A DNA stretch of 64,000 bases, taken from positions 1 to 64,000 of the forward strand of contig NZ_QJUM01000004.1 in assembly GCF_004327355.1 (NCBI RefSeq). The letters are read 5' to 3'. The position numbers were made by a program, and so were the translations under genes. Below, piece by piece: positions 6,905 to 19,200 of this stretch (positions within the stretch are counted from its first letter, which is position 1; the number at the start of each line of letters is the position of its first letter). Origin of the DNA: Phytopseudomonas dryadis (GTDB lineage Bacteria > Pseudomonadota > Gammaproteobacteria > Pseudomonadales > Pseudomonadaceae). Below the pieces are notes generated by a model, which searched no databases, was not told the origin of the DNA, and saw only the letters and a list, made by a program, of their open reading frames with translations.

Positions 6905-8680
6905 GAGTGGCTGTACTTGAAGGAGTCGTGCACTTCCTTCACCCGATGCCAGTCGACATCACCGCGCTGTTCCATCTCCTTCAACCAGGCCAGTTCGGGA
7001 TCGGCCTTGACCATCGCATCGATGGTCTGACTGACCGTCTGCTGGTTCACCTGCTTGACGTCGATGTTCAGGCCGTCCACCGCCTTGATGACGATGTCGC
7101 CCTGGGCGAGCATCTGGCTCTGAAGGAGCGTCTCGTCGGTCGTCCCCTTACCCTTGGCCGACGTCCACATCGAGCTGCTCTTGCTCTTCTCGTGGCTCTC
7201 CTGATCCAGGTCCTTCACCGCTTCGAAGGTGATCGCGCCACCGCTTTCCAGGGTCAGGTCGGCGCCGCTGTCCAGGCGGGCGCGCTGGTAGAGCTGGTCG
7301 CCTTCGCTGACCAGGGTCAGCTCGCCACCGCTGGTGATGGTGGTGCCGACGTTGCGAACCGTGGTCACCTCGTCGCGCTGGGTCTTCTTGCTGCCCCAGG
7401 AGCCTTTCTTCTGCATGTCGTACAGCGAGTAGTCGCTGTTCTGCTCGGCCAGCAGCGACAGTTCGCCGCCGGCGTAGAAGAAGGCTTCGTCGCCGCTGCG
7501 CAGGTCGCTGGCCACCAGCGTCATATCAGAACCGGAAACCGCCACCAGGCTGCCGCCGGCTTCGATTTCGGCCTGCTGCTGGCTGACGCTGCTGTCGATG
7601 CGCTGGGTCTTCTTGCCCGCGTGCTTGCGGTACGACTCCTCGTGGCTTTCATTGGCCGCCGCGGCCACCACCAGGTTCTCCGCCGCTTGCAAGGTGATAT
7701 CGCCAACCGCCTCCACGCGACTGGCAATGATGCCCAGGTCGCGCCCGGCGCTGATGGCCAGGTCGCCACCCACCTGCAGCTCGCTGGCGTGCTGGGTCAC
7801 CTGGTACTGGCTGCCCGTCTCGCGACGCTGCTGGTAGCTGTAGCGGTCTTCTTCGCGCTGGCTGGCGATCAGCACATCGCGACCGGCTTCGATATGGGCG
7901 TCGCCACCGGCCTGGATCACGCTGCCCAGGCTGTGCACATCGCGTCCGGCGACAAGGCTCAGATCGTTGGCTGCCTCGATGCGCGAGGCAGCGGTCACCA
8001 CATCAGCGCGGTACTGGTAGCCACTGCCGCTGCCACTGACCGTGGTCACGCTGCGCTCGTTGATGATGTCGCCATCGCGGGCGATCAGGCTGACGTCGCG
8101 CCCGGCGATGATGCCGCCGGCGGCATTGCGGATGCTGTCGGTGGCCAGCAGTTCCAGGCGGTTGCCCGCCTCGATCAGGCCACGGTTATCGATAGTGGTC
8201 GCGCTGGCGGCCAGGTCGTTGCTCGCCCGCAGGGTACCGCTGTTGTTCAGTTCGCCACCGCTGATCAGGGTCACGTCGCGGCCCTGGATCAGCGCGCCGT
8301 TGGCCATCAGGCGGTTGTCCGGCTGCGCCAGGTAGAGCACCGGCACCAGGACCGTCTCGCCCAGCACCTCCTGCTCTTCCATCCACACGATGTCGTGGGT
8401 CAGCGCCGCCACCTGGGCCGCACTCAGGCTCACGCCCAGCGACAGGTTCAGCGCTTCCTTGCTGGCGATGGCGTTGTCCATCAGGTAGCGGAACATCGCT
8501 TCGTCGCTGTCCAGCCCGGCGATGAAGCGCTGGCCGGTGCGGGCGACGATGGCCTCGCGGATCAGGCGCTGCTCGTAGAGGCCGTCGCCCAGGCGTTTCT
8601 GCGCCTGATCGGGGTCGTAGCCCAGCAGCCCGAGCAGGTAGTCGGAGTTGAGGAAATTGCCCAGGCTGGCGAACGCCGGG
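6905..8680. repeat. 1.78-kb direct repeat, copy 1 (silent cassette)
   Basis: Aligns without gaps to 12242-14017 at a constant offset of 5,337 bp, with only scattered substitutions. It encodes the last haemagglutinin repeats and the start of the pretoxin region. Homology ends abruptly at 8680 (after GAACGCCGGG), where the truncated copy enters unrelated sequence. Confidence 0.9.
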
Positions 8681-8717
8681 AGGGTGCAGAAATATTCTGG
8701 GAAAGTGCAGAGCAAGC

Positions 8718-8743
8718 GGCGGGACGTCAGTTGACGCCCCGCC
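8718..8743. terminator. Hairpin at the broken edge of cassette B
   Basis: GGCGGGACGTCA and TGACGCCCCGCC pair over 12 positions with one mismatch and a 2-nt loop. On the plus strand it is followed by CCTTTTATT. It lies between the truncated cdiA and the 50-bp repeat, in sequence with no coding signal. Confidence 0.4.
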
Positions 8744-8758
8744 GTGATCCCTTTTATT

Positions 8759-8808
8759 GAGATTTTAAAGAGCGGTGGATAAAAAAGCGTTATCCACCCT
8801 ACTTGCTG
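8759..8808. repeat. 50-bp direct repeat, copy 2
   Basis: Matches 284-333 at 48 of 50 positions. It cuts off the C-terminal end of the IS4-type transposase and lies 43 bp from the broken start of cassette B. See copy 1. Confidence 0.8.
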
Positions 8809-8813
8809 CCGGT

Positions 8814-9573
8814 CACGCGTCTATGCTTGCGCCCCTTGGGTGGTTGGTGCACGCAATACAGCGGTACGAGATGCGGCGCACTGCGCGTCATCTCTATCAG
8901 GCCGAGCGAGCGTGCAGTCGATGTTGCCTGCTTGTAGAGCTGCTTGATTGGCTCCCATTGGCCCAACTCGTTGCGATATGAGGTCTCGATTGCGCACACG
9001 CCCAACGTAGTGCCAGCCCTTGGCTTCGACAGCCTGGAACCAGGGTCGCCGAAAACCAGCATCGGTCACCAGGATCGGAACGCAATGCTTAGGGAGCATG
9101 AGCGCCAGGGCATCGAGCAGTTGGCCCTGCCGCTTGGGGCATCCTTCCCGATCATGCACCGCCTCGTAAATTGGAAATGCCCTCCCGGCAAGCGGAATAG
9201 AGGCACGCAACAGATAAAGATCAGAGGCTGCATTGATCGGCGACCAGTCCACCAGGATCACAGGATGACGCAGTGAGCCAAGCAAGGCCCCGAGCATCTT
9301 CCAGTAGAACAACGAACGTTCGAGATGCAACTGGCGATTACCGAGCAAACGATCCACGCGCTTGATCGAGTGTTTGACGTAAGCCTTGCCCGGCAAGCTC
9401 CTACCGAGGCTGGTCAGCGTCAGGCGATGACCGCGAAGCAAGGATGCAACACAACTCATCAAGGAGGTCAGGCGCTTAGCATGAATGGTGGGGAGTGCTT
9501 GGGAAAATGACTTGTGTAAAAATCGTACGGCCTGCATGAGTCTCGGGTGGTTGGTGTGTTTGGCGACTACCAA
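8814..9573 (-). pseudogene. IS4-type transposase, frameshifted and truncated
   Basis: The main frame (TTG 9573 to about 8970) has LTLTSLGRSLPGKAYVKHSI, KRVDRLLGNRQLHLER, the first catalytic aspartate in VILVDWSPIN and the second in VTDAGFRRPWFQAVEAKGWH, ending VGRVRNRDLIS. After CAAC near 8970 the family sequence continues in another frame as ELGQWEPIKQLYKQATSTAR, ...PPKGRKHRR. The gene thus carries a frameshift, and its C-terminus, including the region of the catalytic glutamate, is cut by the 50-bp repeat at 8759-8808. It is dead as a transposase gene. Confidence 0.85.
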
Positions 9574-9727
9574 ACTGCCCGACTCATGCAGGCTCTATCA
9601 AGCTATCTGACTGATTCAAAAGGGAATTTTTCGGGGATTCCTCAGAATCTGTCCCCTTTTCTTAGTATCCAACGTATCGACGGAAGCGCCTTCGGCGATT
9701 CCATCTTAAAAATCCGCCTTTCCGTGG
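9574..9727. other. Left flank of the IS4-type remnant, no gene seen
   Basis: The 154 bp include the likely outer end of the IS (a GGGGACAGATTCTGAGG-type sequence on the minus strand near 9640-9660) and a short spacer before immunity gene C. I see no coding sequence. Confidence 0.4.
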
Positions 9728-10258
9728 TCACGTACAGCGGCTTAGTGCCAAAAGGAGAGCGGCACCAACATCTTCAGGCGAGCAATCGGTTGCAATGACT
9801 ACATAATCATTTTCACTTAACCCTTTTCCGCTCCAGCCCTCAAGTTTCTCATGATGGCTAGGCCTCATAGTTATGAGGCCCTCTCTCTTCTCTACGCTAC
9901 AATTTTTCATATCCTTGAACAAAGACCTTTTATTTTTATAACCATATCTGCTCATTAATTGCTGCGTCCAATTCTTATGGCGCTGTTCCGTTGCCTCGAA
10001 ATCATATAGTTCACTGTCGAAAGTAGCTTCCGGATGAATCCATACATCATTTCTAGGCTCCGGCAATACGAAGCGGCTTTTCGACAGTGCATCTAGCAAC
10101 GCCTCGCCAACTACTTGGTTGCTAGCATCGACAGATAATAAATGCATTGCACCTTTGTAGTCGGCCCGACAGCTTCCGTATCCTGAATAGGTCTGAACAC
10201 AAAGAAACTCTCTATTCATCTTTGCGTTGGCCCAAGCCATCTTTACCAAATCATTCAC
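9728..10258 (-). CDS. cdiI: CDI immunity protein C (cognate to the expressed CdiA toxin)
   Basis: The protein has 176 residues. It starts at GTG 10258, overlapping the cdiA stop by 4 bp (GTGA), so translation is coupled. It is soluble with no signal peptide; features include FLCVQTYSGYGSCRADYKGA, ATEQRHKNWTQQLMSRYGY and ITMRPSHHEKLEGWSGKGL near the C-terminus. This is a plausible partner for an EC869-type DNase toxin, where immunity proteins bind the toxin directly and block the active site. Identification rests on position directly behind cdiA. It is AT-richer than cdiB or the filament part of cdiA. Confidence 0.8.
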   Translation of the reverse strand: MNDLVKMAWANAKMNREFLCVQTYSGYGSCRADYKGAMHLLSVDASNQVVGEALLDALSKSRFVLPEPRNDVWIHPEATFDSELYDFEATEQRHKNWTQQLMSRYGYKNKRSLFKDMKNCSVEKREGLITMRPSHHEKLEGWSGKGLSENDYVVIATDCSPEDVGAALLLALSRCT

Positions 10259-13200
10259 TCAATCACCGTCACTGTCAATTTAACTTCTTGGCTTTTAGCA
10301 TATTGTATTGCTTTATTGATTTCTACCCACTGCGCCGGGGTGGTCGCCTTAGGAATCGCCACCTGAACTTCACGAGAGGCGATTTGGCTTGCATATAAAG
10401 TTCGTGAACCAAGGGTATATTCGTCAAATTTTACCACCGCATCAATATTTCCCTTCAAGGACGAGTACACTTGGCCAGGATTGGCAATTTTGGCCGCCGT
10501 GGTGGTATCCAGCGTCTTAGCGCTAGTTGCTGCTTTTGTTGCTTCATCAAAGAAGTCAAATGTCTTGAAATTCGCCGGCAACCGCGAACTCGCTGGCACC
10601 TGCGAGGCCAAGTAATTCTCCCAAGGCATTCCCTGCCCCTGGATTCCTTTACCCCACTCAATCCCCGTCGTTACACGGTCTACAGTGTCCAAAGTCCCTT
10701 TTGTAGAAGTTTTACTCGACAACCACTTGGCGAGATTCTTCGTTGCATCAACCGTAAGCTTGCCAGCCCCTGCCCCAGCCAGTGACATCGCAATGTCGAC
10801 ATCCCACGTCACTGGCAGGATGCCTCCATACGCCACAGTAGCCATTCGCTCGAACGCGGCATCTAGAGCATCTGGGCTTGTCGCTGCTGCTTGGGCGATT
10901 TCCCTCAGGTATCGGTTGGCATCCGCAGTTCCGAATTGCTCCTTCCATACCCCAGGTACCAACTCCGTGTAGGAGGCATGGTAACTGGTGGACTGTTTGT
11001 CACTCCAATATGTATTGAAGAGATTCGAATCCAGATACTGATCCTGGGTGGCCTGAAATGCGTATACAGGCTCACCATGTGCCGTAATGGCCTTCCCATC
11101 GCTCCAGGTCAAGAGAACATTCTGGCTGGCTAAATCATTGATGACGGCGTACGCACGACTCATGTCATCAACGAAGTTCTGGAACTCAGGATTGCTTTCC
11201 CCCCCATAGATATTCGCCACTGCCTGAAGGCGAGCATTCTCCGCCGCATCCAGTTCGGCTCCAGAAGCTATGAGCAGCAAATCATCCCAAGGCAAACCCG
11301 TCTTGGATTTCCCCGTCTCCGCTCTTAATTTTTCGGCTTCTTTCTCTAACTGCTGTTTTTCATAGTCATGCAGATGTCGGTTATACGCCGTCGCATTCTT
11401 CGCCAGCTCCGCTGCCTTGGCCGGATCGCCACCGGTTGCCGTAGCCGCCGCCACGCCGATCAGTTGCGACACCGCCAGTTCCAGGTTCTTGTCGCCGTTG
11501 ATCACACCGGCAAGCTGTTCGACCAGCAGTTCGTTGGCGCCACCTGCCAAGGCACCGGTCTTGAAGTCGCCACCGATCGCTTCGCTGAGCAGGCCGCCGA
11601 CCACCGCATGCAGGGCGATCTTCTCCGGGCTGCCTTCCGCCCAGTTTTTGCCGTCGGCGAAATCACCCACCGCGTTGAACACACCGGCCTGCAGCAGATG
11701 CTGAACCTGGTTGGTCAGGGTGCTTTGCAGATTGTCGCCAAGGCTGCCGCCCTGGATCGCGGTTTGCGCCACGGCCTGCACCGCGCCCTGCGCACCGAGA
11801 TAGGAACCGAACTTGGCCAGATCGCCGGCCTTGCTCAGGTCGAAGCCCTTGGTGACCTTGTTGACGTTGTCGCCGGTTACGCCAAAGGCGCTGTCCAGCA
11901 CCCCCGAGGTGAAGCCCGCCGTCAGCGCCGAAGTGGCATAGCCCTTCAGGTTGCCACTGCTGAAGGTGTCATCCAGCACTGCCCCCAGGTTGCCACGGTT
12001 GTTGATCGTGCTGATCGCAGCATTGCTGGCAGCTGAAGTCAGTACGGCTGTCGCGGCTACATTCGCCCAGCCAGCGGCAGTTGTGCCTGCGGCGGTTGTG
12101 ACCGTTGTCGCCCACGCCGCGCCTGCTGCAGTGGAGGCACCACCTGCCCCTGCTGCTCCCGCCACCAGCCCACTCGCCGCACCCGCCGTGAAGTAAGCCA
12201 CCACGATGGCAATAATCATCGCCGCCGCCCCACCCAGCCCCGAGTGGCTGTACTTGAAGGAGTCGTGCACCTCCTTCACCCGATGCCAGTCGACATCACC
12301 GCGCTGTTCCATCTCCTTCAACCAGGCCAGTTCGGGGTCGGCCTTGACCATCGCATCGATGGTCTGGCTCACCGTCTGCTGGTTGACCTGCTTGACGTCG
12401 ATGTTCAGGCCGTCCACCGCCTTGATGACGATGTCGCCCTGGGCGAGCATCTGGCTCTGAAGGAGCGTCTCGTCGGTGCTGCCCTTGCCTTTGGCGGACG
12501 TCCACATCGAGCTGCTCTTGCTCTTCTCGTGGCTCTCCTGGTCCAGGTCCTTCACCGCTTCGAAGGTGATCGCGCCACCGCTCTCCAGGGTCAGGTCGGC
12601 GCCGCTGTCCAGGCGGGCACGTTGATAGAGTTGGTCGCCCTCGCTGACCAGGGTCAGCTCGCCACCGCTGGTGATGGTGGTGCCGACGTTGCGAACCGTG
12701 GTCACCTCGTCGCGCTGGGTCTTCTTGCTGCCCCAGGAGCCTTTCTTCTGCATGTCGTACAGCGAGTAGTCGCTGTTCTGCTCGGCCAGCAGCGACAGTT
12801 CGCCGCCGGCGTAGAAGAAGGCTTCGTCGCCGCTGCGCAGGTCGCTGGCCACCAGCGTCATATCCGAACCGGAAACCGCCACCAGGCTGCCACCGGCTTC
12901 GATTTCCGCCTGCTGCTGGCTGACGCTGCTCTCGATGCGCTGGGTCTTCTTGCCCGCGTGCTTGCGGTACGACTCCTCGTGGCTTTCGTTGGCCGCCGCG
13001 GCCACCACCAGGTTCTCCGCCGCTTGCAAGGTGATATCGCCAACCGCCTCCACGCGACTGGCAATGATGCCCAGGTCGCGCCCGGCGCTGATGGCCAGGT
13101 CGCCGCCCACCTGCAGCTCGCTGGCGTGCTGGGTCACCTGGTACTGGCTGCCCGTCTCGCGACGCTGCTGGTAGCTGTAGCGGTCTTCTTCGCGCTGGCT

Positions 13201-16200
13201 GGCGATCAGCACATCGCGACCGGCTTCGATATGGGCGTCGCCACCGGCCTGGATCACGCTGCCCAGGCTGTGCACATCGCGTCCGGCGACAAGGCTCAGA
13301 TCGTTGGCCGCCTCGATGCGCGAGGCGGCGGTCACCACATCGGCGCGGTACTGGTAGCCACTGCCGCTGCCGCTGACCGTGGTCACGCTGCGCTCGTTGA
13401 TGATGTCGCCATCGCGGGCGATCAGGCTGACGTCGCGCCCGGCGATGATGCCGCCGGCGGCATTGCGGATGCTGTCGGTGGCCAGCAGTTCCAGGCGGTT
13501 GCCCGCCTCGATCAGGCCACGGTTATCGATAGTGGTCGCGCTGGCGGCCAGGTCGTTGCTCGCCCGCAGGGTACCGCTGTTGTTCAGTTCGCCACCGCTG
13601 ATCAGGGTCACGTCGCGGCCCTGGATCAGCGCGCCGTTGGCCATCAGGCGGTTGTCCGGCTGCGCCAGGTAGAGCACCGGCACCAGGACCATCTCGCCCA
13701 GCACCTCCTGCTCTTCCATCCATACGATGTCGTGGGTCAGCGCCGCCACCTGGGCCGCACTCAGGCTCACGCCCAGCGACAGGTTCAGCGCCTCCTTGCT
13801 GGCGATGGCGTTGTCCATCAGGTAGCGGAACATCGCTTCGTCGCTGTCCAGCCCGGCGATGAAGCGCTGGCCGGTGCGGGCGACGATGGCCTCGCGGATC
13901 AGGCGCTGCTCGTAGAGGCCGTCGCCCAGGCGTTTCTGCGCCTGATCGGGGTCGTAGCCCAGCAGCCCGAGCAGGTAGTCGGAGTTGAGGAAGTTGCCCA
14001 GGCTGGCGAACGCCGGGTTGGTTTCGATCAGGTACTTGTGGCTGTTGCCGGGAATCACCGGTTGCTCGACGGCCTGTACACCGCCGACCGCGAGCGGCGG
14101 CGTGGCGCCGACGGGTACCTCGGGCTGGCCGCTGCCGTCTGGCAGGGTCACCTGCTGGCCTGGCTGGGTCACGGCCTGTTGGCGCTGCTCGGTGTCGCCC
14201 ACCGCGACGCCCTGGCCGACCGCCACGGCCTGCTCGCCGGCGCCGCCGACCGCGCTGGCGAGGGCGTCCTGGCCCGCCTGCTGGTTGAGGCGGAACAGAC
14301 CGTTCTGCCCGCTGGGCAGGCTGAAGCCCGGCAGGCTCAGCGGGTTGATCTGCTTGTGCGCCAGGTCGGGCGGCAACTGCGAGGTGATCGCCGGCAGTGG
14401 TGTGGTGCTGGCGTCCACCGTTGTGTCGACACCCCTGGAGGTATCGCCGACGTAGGCGGTGGCGGAGCGCAGCACGCTGTTGTTGAGCTGCTCGCTGGCG
14501 GTGATGTTGACCGAACCCGCCGCCTGGACGATGGCCGAGGCAACGACGCTGCCGGCAACCGGCACCACGTAGGAGGAGGTCTGGTAATAGGCACCGTTGG
14601 GCGCCGAGGCGATCACCTGGTCACGCGACAGGGTGGCCGGCGCATAGCTGGCCGAGTTCGGGTCGTTGTACTGGTTGAACAGGTTCTTCTGGCGGATGAA
14701 GGTGTTGTAGATGCCGCGGTCACGGGTATACACCCCGGAACGCAGGTGCCGTTCCTCGCCACCGCCGGCGCCGATGTTGTTGAACACCTCGGTGCCGATG
14801 GTGATATCGCCACCGGCCGACACGGTGCTGTGGCGGTTGTCGAACAGGCTGCCGCTGAAGCTCAGGTCGCCACCGGCGCCGATGAAGCCGGCGGCGGAGG
14901 CACTGCCGTCGACGATCACTTCCTCGAAGCGCTCCACCGAGGTGAAGTACCACTCGCAGCCCCGGCCGTCGCAGTAGTCGTCCCAGTAGACGCTGATGTT
15001 GCCCGACACGCGCTGCTGCTCGGTGACGAAGCGGTCGCGCTGGTTGCGCAGGGTCGCCGCCTGTATGCGCAGGTCGCCGACGCTTTCCAGCGTCCCGGAG
15101 TTGTTGTCGATCAGGTTGGCGCGGCTGCCCGCGACCTGGCCGAGGATGTCCAGGTCGCCCAGGCTGTAGACATCGGCCTGGTAGTTGACGAAGTCGCCCA
15201 CCTGCAGGGTCATGTCGGCGCCGCTGAAGAGCAGGCCATTGTCGTTGCTCAGGTATGGCGTGGTGATGCGCAGGCCGGCGCTGCCGCCCAGGGTGCCGCG
15301 GTTGTCCAGTTGCGCGGCGACCAGGCTCAGATCGCCGACCGCGGTGAGAACACCCTGGTTGCTCAGCCGGCCGCTGCTGGTGATCCCGCCCAGGCCTCCA
15401 GCGCTGATGCGGGCGTTCTGCGCCAGGGTGATGTCGGCCGCGCTCAGGCTCAGGTCGCCGAGGCTGCTCAGGCGGCCATCGCCGCTGTAGGCGCCACTGA
15501 GCGTCAGGCTCAGGTCGCCATCGCTGGCCAGCAGGCCGTGGTTGATCCAGGTGTCGCCGCTGCCGCTGAAGGAGTCGCTGGCCAGCAGCTGGCCGCTGGC
15601 GGTCTGGGTGAAGTGGCCCACGTTCAGCACCAGGCGGGCGGCCTGCAACAGGCTGCTGTTGACCCAGGTGGCGGCGCTGATGTCGAGCACGCTGCCGGTG
15701 ACCAGGCTGCCACCGGCCGCCAGTACCTGGGCGGTGGTCAGGCCGAAGGCGCCGGAACCCAGGTGCCGGACAAGGCCGGCGAGGTTATCCAGCGTGCCGA
15801 CCTGTAGCCGCAGATCGCTATTGGCGGTCTCGATCAGGCCGCCGCGGTTGTCCAGCAGACCGATGTCGAGGTACGTGGCGCCGACGCTGCCCAGCGAACG
15901 CAGGCTGCCGCCCTGGTTGTCCAGGCTGGCGGCGCGCAGCAGCAACTGGCTCTCGCTCTCGATCAGGCCACCCTGGTTGTTAAGGGTGCCGCCGAGGCCG
16001 AAGTCGATATGCCGGGCCGCCACCTGGCCATTGGCGTTGGCGAAGCTGTCGGCGCGCAGTTCGAGCGCGCCCTGGGCATACAGGCCGCCATCACGGTTGC
16101 TCAGCGCCCGGGCCTGGATGCGGCTGTCACCAGCGATCGCCGAGAGATGCCCGCCGTCGTTGTCGAGATCGGCGCTGGTCACCTCCAGGCTCTGTCCCTG

Positions 16201-19200
16201 GACCGTACCGCCACGGTTGTCGAACAGACCGGCGATGTCCAGTTGCAGGTGGCCGGCCGCGCTGTCGAGGATCCCGCCCTGGTTGTCCAGGTTCGCAGCG
16301 CGAAGGTGCAGGTCGCCGCTGGCGCTGACCAGGCGTCCTTGCTGGCTGCTCAGGTCGGTGCCGGCCAGCACGCTGAGGTCGCCTTCGCTCTGCAGGGTGC
16401 CGCCGTCGTTGACGACGCTCCCGGCTTCGACCAGAAGGCCGTCGGTCTGGCTATAGATCAGCCCGTCCGCGCGGTTGTCCAGGCCGGCGGTGAGGCGGAT
16501 GGCCAGCGCCTGACGCGCCAACAGGGTGCCGGCGTCGCTGTTTTCGAGGCTGGCGGCGAGCAGTGTCAGCACGCCCTGGCTGACCAGGTTGCCGCCACGG
16601 TTGTCGATGTGTCCGGCTTCGATGCGCAGCGGCCCGGCGCTGGCCAGTTGCGCCTGATCGGCGTTGAGCAGGTCGCCCTGCAGGGCCAGGGTCAGGGCGG
16701 ATGCGCTGCTGAGTACGCCGGCCGTGTTGTCCAGGCTCGTGCCGCGCAGATGCAGCGCCTGGCCGGCGACGATCTGCCCGGCGCGGTTGTGCGTGTCCCG
16801 AGCCTGCAGGCGCAGTTCGCCCTGGGCGCTGATCAGCCCGGCATCGAGGTTGTCCAGCTGGCCCGTGAGCTCGAGGTCGAGCGCGCCCTGGCTGGAGACG
16901 ATGCCGCCCTCGCCGTTGTTCAGGCCGGAGGCGACGATGTGCTGGTCGCCGTGGCTGACCAGCGCGCCTTCGTCGTGGTTGTCCAGTTGGCCGCTCAGCG
17001 TCACGCGCAACGCGCCATCCTTGCTCGACAGGGTGCCCCTGGCGCTGTTGTCGAGCTGGCCGCCCTTGACGTCCAGGCCCTGCCAGCCGGAGATCAGGCC
17101 ACCCTCGCTGTTGTCCAGTACCTCGGCCTCGAGGCTCAGGGTGCCGGCACTGATGAGCCGTCCCTGATCGCTATTGTCCAGGCTGGACGCGACCAGCCGG
17201 TAGGACTGCGCGGAAAACACCTCGCCGCCCTGGCGGTTGTCCAGGGCCCGCAGGTTGTCGATGCTCAGCGGGCCGACCGCTGAAATCAGGCCGCCGCGGT
17301 TGTCCAGCAGGCCGCCGCGCAGATCCAGGGTGACGCCGGCTTCACCGATCAGCGCGCCCTGGCGCTGGATCAGTTCGGCCACGCGCAGGTACAGGTCGCC
17401 CTTGGCCGAGACTTCGCCCTGATGGCTGGAGTCGAGGGTATCGGCCGTCAGCTCGAGGGTGGCGCCGCTGGTGATCAGCCCGCCCTGGTTGTCGACCGCA
17501 GCGGCGTCGAGCCGCAGGCCCTGACGGGCGCTGAGCACACCATCGTGGTTGACGAAAGTGCCGAGCTGCGCCGCCAGGTCGCCCTGGGCGAGGATCTGCC
17601 CGCCCTCGTTGTGCAGTGTCTCACTGGCCAGTTCCAGCCCGGCGCCACTGGCCAGCAGGCCGGCATTGGCGTTGTTCAGCGTGGTGCTGTGCAGCCGCAG
17701 CGTGGTGGCGGCCGACAGCGTGCCGCGATCCTGGTTGTCCAGCTCGCTGGCCAGCACATCGAGTTCGCCGCCGCTGCTGAGGATACCGCCCGCGCTGTTG
17801 TCCAGACGGGCGCTGGCCACACTCAGGCCGGTGCCGCCGGAAAGCACGCCGCCGAGGACGTTCTTCAGCCAGGTGTCGATGCGCAAGCGCAGTTGCCCGG
17901 CGCTGAGGATGCGCCCGCCGCTGTTGTCCAGGCTGCCCGCCGCCAGGAGGAAACCCTGGTCGCTGGAGATTTCCCCGCCCCGGCTGTTGTCCAGGGCCTT
18001 GATACCGCTGAGCGTCAAGGCACCGCTACTGGCCAGCAGGCCGTTGTCGCTGTTGTTCAGGACGCCCTGGCGCATGTCCAGGCTCAGGCTGGATTCGCTG
18101 AGCAGTTGCCCGCCGCGCTGATCCAGCGCCCCCGCCACCGCGCTCAAGGCGCCGCTAGCGGCGATGCGCCCGCCGTCGCGATTGCTCACCTGCTCGGCCC
18201 GCAAACTCAGCGTGTCGCCGCTGACGATGCGCCCGGCCGCATCGTTGTTCAGCGTCACGCTGTCGAGGCTGACCCCGGCCTTGGCGCTGATCACCCCGGC
18301 CTGGCTGTTGTCCAGCTCGCTGCCGACCACGCTGAGGTGACCATCGGCAAGCAGCCTGCCAGCGCGGTTGTCCACATGGGCGACCGTGACGCTCAGGGTA
18401 TCGGCGCTGGACAGGGTTCCCGCCTCGCGGTTGTCCAGGTGCGCGGCCTCCAGCGCCAGGCGCCCTTCGCTGACCAGCAGGCCGCCGGCATGGTTGTCCA
18501 GCGTGCCGGCCAGGGTGATGTCCAGGGCCACCAGGCTGCTGAGGGTGCCGCCTGCGCTGTTGTCCAGGCTGCCGCCGCGCAGCAACAGGCCGTCGCGCCC
18601 GCTGAGCACGCCCTTGGTGTGGTTGAGCAGGCGCTGTACGGTCAGTTGCAGGCCCTGGTCGCCGATCACGCGGCCGGCCTCGCTGTTGTCCAGCGCGGCA
18701 CTGACGATACCGACCCGGCCCGCGCTGGAGATTTCCCCGCCGCGGTTGTCGACAGTGGCAAGTGCCAGGTCGATGGCCCGGCCCGCGGCGAGCAGACCGC
18801 CATGGCTGTTGTCGAGCCTCTCGCCCTGCACGCTGAGGGCACCCTGGCTGACCAGTTCGCCGCCCTGCTGGTGCAGCTCGCCAACCCGCAACGACAGGTC
18901 GCCCTGACTGGCGATCCGGCCCTGGGCGGCGTTATCGATGCGTTCGGCGCTCAGGCTCAGGGGACCATCGGCGACCAGGCTGCCGGCGTCGCGGTTGTCC
19001 AGGTGAGCGACGTCCACACGCGCCGCGCCGCGGCTGTCGATCACACCCCGCGCGCTATTGTCGACGTGCCCCACCTCCAGGCTCAGCTCATCCCCGGCGA
19101 GCAAGCGCCCGCCGCGGTTGTCCACCTGAGCGGCTTGCACGTCCAGGCGGCCCTGGCCGACCAAGGCGCCATCGGCGCTATTGTCCAGCAGCCCGTCGAC

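Larger units (their letters stand above)
5170..8715 (-). pseudogene. 5'-truncated cdiA copy with HNH-type toxin (silent cassette B)
   Basis: The open frame of 1181 codons starts only at a TTG in unrelated sequence; from PAFASLGNFLNSDYLLGLLG onward it copies the C-terminal third of the full-length CdiA. The two are nearly identical for about 590 residues (three differences seen: T/M, D/E and T/S) until the pretoxin region. There the Gly/Ala stretch differs and VNNRGDLGAVFKD replaces the INNRGNLGAVLDD version. The end SGAKATG leads into a toxin of about 110 residues with GFQAHHILPQYLGKMLGY and LITQYSHTGKVNPDAMHKAI, the AHH/HNH (His-Me finger) nuclease pattern. Signal peptide, TPS domain and filament are absent, so it cannot be secreted. 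Confidence 0.9.

Noticed and set aside
12244..15807. Open frame of 1187 codons on the plus strand, antisense to cdiA
   Set aside because: It mirrors the repeat structure and GC-biased codons of cdiA; the translation is an Ala/Val/Gln/His-rich shadow with no domain, and similar shadows occur at 6907-8760 and 17422-20838.
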